From the NCBI GenBank assembly GCA_041751995.1, contig JBGSHY010000103.1:36334-100333 (forward strand): DNA of 64,000 nucleotides. The letters run 5' to 3'. Position 1 is the first letter of the stretch. Each line of letters starts with the position of its first letter. This stretch comes from JANMEX01 sp041751995. Lineage in GTDB: Bacteria > Pseudomonadota > Alphaproteobacteria > Rhizobiales > Rhizobiaceae. Below the pieces are notes generated by a model, which saw only the letters and a program-made list of their open reading frames with translations, had not been told where the DNA came from and searched no databases. Of the stretch, positions 61,024-64,000 are shown in pieces. Position numbers and translations under genes: made by a program.

Positions 61024-61127
61024 CGAGGGACTATCCAATCAATGGGTAAAGGAGGGTTGACCGGCATATCGAGGTTCGGGGGTGAAAAATCAAGGAAAAA
61101 CGGTTTGCAGCGCGACGATACGCCGCC

Positions 61128-62426
61128 TCAGATGCCAAGGTCGCTGTCGGCGTCGAGCCGTTTGACGAGGATTTTGTCGACGCGGCGGCCATCAAGATCG
61201 AGCACCTCAAAGCGGAAGCCCATCGCCTCGGTGACTTCGCCCGTATGCGGCAAATGCCGCATCAGGTCGATCACAAGGCCTGCTGCCGTCTCGTAGGACC
61301 GCTTTTCCGTCAGCTTCATCCCGACCAGTTCCGCCATTTCGTCAACCGGCATCCAGCCGGCGATCAGCCAGGAGCCATCCTCGCGCTTCACCGCTTCCGG
61401 CTCACCCTCATCCTCGTCTGACTGGAACGAGCCCGCAATGGCGTCCAGAATGTCGGCCGGTGTGACGATGCCTTCAAAATGGCCATATTCGTCATGCACC
61501 AGCGCCATCGGCACATCCGAGTTGCGCAGCGTCTGCAAGACGTCCAGCGCCTGCGCAATGTCCGGCACGGACGGGGCCTGGCGAACGAAGTCACGGATTT
61601 TCAGCGGCTTCTTTTTGATCAGCGGCTGCAACAGCTCACGCACCTGAATGACGCCGATGATGTTGTCAGGCGTTCCTTCGCCCGCCGGCATGCGCGAATG
61701 CTCGGCATTTTCCAGAAACGCCCAGATTTCCTTCTCGTCCAGCGTCACGTCGAGCCAGTCGATCTCGCCGCGCGGCGTCATCACCGCCCGGACCGCGCGT
61801 TCGCCGAGCCGCAAGACACCGGCAATCATCGCCCGCTCGTCCGCCTCGATCACACCCGAAGTATGGGCTTCGGCCACCAGCGTCTTGATCTCTTCTTCCG
61901 TCACCGCATTGTCCGGCGCCGTATTGAAGCCGAGCAACCTGAAAATGATCCGGGTCGAGACATCGAGAAACCAGACAATCGGCGCGCCGACTTTCGACAC
62001 CACCAGCATGATCGGCGCCATCACGCAGGCAATGCCTTCCGCGTTGCGCAGCGCCAGTTGCTTGGGCACCAGTTCGCCGATCACCACCGACAGATAGGTG
62101 ATCCCGCTGATCACCAGCCCGTAACCGACAATCGGCGCAAACCGGATCGGCATGCCCTGAACCAGCAGCCAGTCGCCGACAATCTTGCCCAGCGCCGCGC
62201 CGGAAAAGGCGCCGGCCAGAATGCCGACCAGCGTGATGCCGATCTGCACCGTGGACAGAAACCGTCCGGGATTTTCCGACAGCGCAAGCGCCGTCGAAGC
62301 CCCGCGAACACCGTCCTCCACCATGGTTTTAAGCTTGGTGCGGCGCGCCGAGACGATTGCCAATTCAGAAAGTGCGAACACGCCATTGAGGGCGATCAGC
62401 AGGAGAGCAACAAAAAGTTCTATCAA
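61128..62426 (-). CDS. HlyC/CorC family transporter (CNNM-CBS protein)
   Basis: The 432-residue protein has an N-terminal CNNM membrane domain (about 1-190, with ELAIVSARRTKLKTMVEDG and LVPKQLALRNAE), a pair of CBS domains (about 205-335) and a C-terminal CorC/HlyC domain. The family is linked to magnesium or cobalt efflux and hemolysin-like annotation. It sits between hrcA and grpE on the same strand, interrupting a common heat-shock pair. Confidence 0.88.
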   Translation of the reverse strand: MIELFVALLLIALNGVFALSELAIVSARRTKLKTMVEDGVRGASTALALSENPGRFLSTVQIGITLVGILAGAFSGAALGKIVGDWLLVQGMPIRFAPIVGYGLVISGITYLSVVIGELVPKQLALRNAEGIACVMAPIMLVVSKVGAPIVWFLDVSTRIIFRLLGFNTAPDNAVTEEEIKTLVAEAHTSGVIEADERAMIAGVLRLGERAVRAVMTPRGEIDWLDVTLDEKEIWAFLENAEHSRMPAGEGTPDNIIGVIQVRELLQPLIKKKPLKIRDFVRQAPSVPDIAQALDVLQTLRNSDVPMALVHDEYGHFEGIVTPADILDAIAGSFQSDEDEGEPEAVKREDGSWLIAGWMPVDEMAELVGMKLTEKRSYETAAGLVIDLMRHLPHTGEVTEAMGFRFEVLDLDGRRVDKILVKRLDADSDLGI

Positions 62427-62502
62427 ACAGAGAGCCGCGCGTGTTCCAGCGACGATCCTTCTATGGAATGGACATCTAAAATGCGGGTTTCAACCACAAA
62501 GG

Positions 62503-63603
62503 TCAACGGACAAGTTTGGAAACCAGCTGTGCCGTGTAGTCAACCATCGGCACGATCCGCCCGTAATTGAGCCGCGTCGGCCCGATTACGCCGACAGCCC
62601 CGACAATCCGCTCATTGGCGTCGCGGAACGGCGCAACCACCACCGACGATCCCGACAGGGAAAACAGCCGGTTTTCCGAGCCGATAAAAATTCGCACGCC
62701 CGACCCGGCCTCCGCCATGTCCAGAAGCTGCAACATGCCGGACTTGCTCTCCAGGTCATCAAACAAAAGCTTCAGCTTCTCCATGTCCTCGCCCTGGGCA
62801 ACGCCGTCCAGGAGATTACCGCGCCCGCGCACAATCAGCTGCGCCGGTTCCCCCGCGCCGCTGCCGCCCCAGACTGCCAGTCCCTGTTCGACCAGCGCCC
62901 GGCTGATCTGGTCCAGTTCCTGCCGCGTCTGCTTCAGCAGCCGGTTGATCTCGCCCTTGGCCTCGTGCAGTGTCCGCCCGGCAATGTGGGCATTGAGAAA
63001 ATTCGTCGCCTCGGTCAATTGCGAAACGGTGATGCTTTCCTGCAGTTCGACCACGCGGTTTTCCACATCGCCCGACTGCGACACCAGAATGACCAGGGCC
63101 CGCTTCGGGTCGAGCCGGACAAATTCGATATGCTTGAGCGGCGTTTCAAATTTTGTCGCCAGCACCAGCCCGGCTCCGCGCGACAGGCCGGACAGAAGCT
63201 CGCTCGCTTCGGTCAGGATCTGGTCCACCGGACGCCCGTCACCGGATGCCTTGATCTTGGCGTCAATCAGTGTCCGCTCGTCTTCGCCGATGCCGCCGAC
63301 TTCCATGAACCCGTCGACAAAGAAGCGCAGGCCAAGCTGCGTCGGCATCCGCCCGGCCGAAATATGCGGCGCGTAGATCAAGCCAAGCTGCTCAAGGTCG
63401 GACATCACGTTGCGGATGGTCGCCGGAGACAGCGACACCGGCAAAATGCGTGAAAGGTTGCGCGACCCGACCGGCTCGCCCTCGTTCAGATAGCTTTCTA
63501 CGATCGTCCGGAAAATATCTCTTGTCCGCTGGTCAAGCGCACTTGCGCCAGCGCCAAGGCTGGGCGGCAGGTGATTCTGGTTGGCATTGTTTGAAATCGA
63601 CAT
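62503..63603 (-). CDS. hrcA: Heat-inducible transcriptional repressor HrcA
   Basis: The 366-residue protein has an N-terminal winged helix (LSPATIRNVMSDLEQLG, YAPHISAGRMPT) and later GxxN-type ligand regions, the HrcA pattern. It represses groESL through the CIRCE element; no CIRCE site is in the window. I chose the ATG at 63603 as the family-like start. It is divergent from rph with 143 bases between the starts. Confidence 0.94.
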   Translation of the reverse strand: MSISNNANQNHLPPSLGAGASALDQRTRDIFRTIVESYLNEGEPVGSRNLSRILPVSLSPATIRNVMSDLEQLGLIYAPHISAGRMPTQLGLRFFVDGFMEVGGIGEDERTLIDAKIKASGDGRPVDQILTEASELLSGLSRGAGLVLATKFETPLKHIEFVRLDPKRALVILVSQSGDVENRVVELQESITVSQLTEATNFLNAHIAGRTLHEAKGEINRLLKQTRQELDQISRALVEQGLAVWGGSGAGEPAQLIVRGRGNLLDGVAQGEDMEKLKLLFDDLESKSGMLQLLDMAEAGSGVRIFIGSENRLFSLSGSSVVVAPFRDANERIVGAVGVIGPTRLNYGRIVPMVDYTAQLVSKLVR

Positions 63604-63746
63604 TGCCCGGTGAATATAGGCGCGAAAGCCGGCTATTTCCAAGCATGGACTTGCAGGCATGGATTTGACTGCTGCTTTTTCTTTGCCTTGGCGATGCCGG
63701 ACCGGTAGAAGCCAGCCAACAGCAATCGAATTTGAAGGTAATGAGC

Positions 63747-64000
63747 ATGGGTCGTCCGTCAGGCCGCGCAGCCAATGAAATGCGCAAGGTGAGCTTTGAA
63801 ACCGGCGTGTCCAAACATGCCGAGGGCTCCTGCATGGTCCGCTTCGGCGACACGCATGTCCTTTGCACCGCCTCGCTCCTCGAAAAGGTTCCCGGCTGGA
63901 TGCGCAACACCGGCAAGGGCTGGGTGACGGCCGAATACGGCATGCTGCCGCGCTCGACCGGCGTGCGCATGGGCCGCGAGGCCGCGTCCGGCAAACAGGG
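63747..64000 (+). CDS. rph: Ribonuclease PH, cut by window edge
   Basis: The first 84 codons are visible: GRPSGRAANEMRKVSFETGV, SKHAEGSCMVRFGDTHVLCT, then GWMRNTGKGWVTAEYGMLPR. This is RNase PH, which trims tRNA 3' ends with phosphate. I chose the ATG at 63747 because AAGG lies eight bases upstream; the ATG at 63741 is too close. The C-terminal part lies outside the window. Confidence 0.95.
   Translation, partial: MGRPSGRAANEMRKVSFETGVSKHAEGSCMVRFGDTHVLCTASLLEKVPGWMRNTGKGWVTAEYGMLPRSTGVRMGREAASGKQ

Overview
The window is one continuous stretch of alphaproteobacterial chromosome, most likely from the order Hyphomicrobiales (Rhizobiales). It spans the replication origin. The supporting signs are the gene order parB-parA-rsmG-mnmG-mnmE-rho-hemJ-hemE, an intergenic region with DnaA boxes, then maf-aroE-coaE-dnaQ; the hslV/hslU and hisB-H-A-F-E-coaA blocks; and families common in this order (DUF1402, IalB, DUF2628 between hisB and hisH). 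Genus cannot be fixed from the sequence alone. No IS element, prophage, CRISPR array, tRNA or rRNA gene was recognised.

Layout. 1-9.8 kb holds mixed metabolic and envelope genes: a glyoxalase-superfamily fragment, a FAD oxidase, a CitE-like lyase, a zincin peptidase, a Bax-inhibitor-1 protein with a structured leader, and an ABC exporter divergent from a TesA-like esterase. 9.7-17.5 kb holds a tyrosine phosphatase, a pterin dehydratase, proC, an ECF sigma factor, an IalB protein, rlmN, a run of three paralogous small membrane proteins, a LysE exporter and a methyltransferase. 17.5-23.3 kb holds argG, a kinase-like gene overlapping a dimethylglycine/sarcosine dehydrogenase-type gene, and holA. 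23.3-35.4 kb is the origin domain: parAB, tRNA modification genes, rho, haem genes and a 481-bp oriC candidate with three perfect DnaA boxes. Two perfect parS palindromes and three near matches lie between 25.6 and 33.5 kb. 35.4-48.1 kb holds secB, fxsA, timA, mltA, smr, an XRE regulator, the HslUV protease and the histidine operon with coaA. 48-52.9 kb holds DNA repair genes (alkB, an AraC-alkyltransferase fusion, nth) and two PfkB kinases. 52.9-59.6 kb is a probable sulfide-response module: a sulfide:quinone oxidoreductase-like flavoprotein, a DUF2892 peptide and an RND pump, with similar AT-rich promoters. The end carries grpE, a CorC protein, hrcA and the start of rph.

How the genes work together. 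Around the origin, DnaA boxes, ParA, ParB and parS form the replication and segregation core. rsmG, mnmG and mnmE act on rRNA and tRNA. hisBHAFE is one translationally coupled operon. The flavoprotein and efflux genes near 53-59 kb look like a separate stress module under repressor control from a regulator outside the window.

Most of the sequence is ordinary core chromosome. The less explained parts are the rlmN-linked membrane-protein triplet (14.8-16.1 kb), the flavoprotein/DUF2892/RND module, the leader upstream of the Bax-inhibitor gene, the inverted repeat upstream of the adenosine kinase gene, and three palindromic intergenic repeats.
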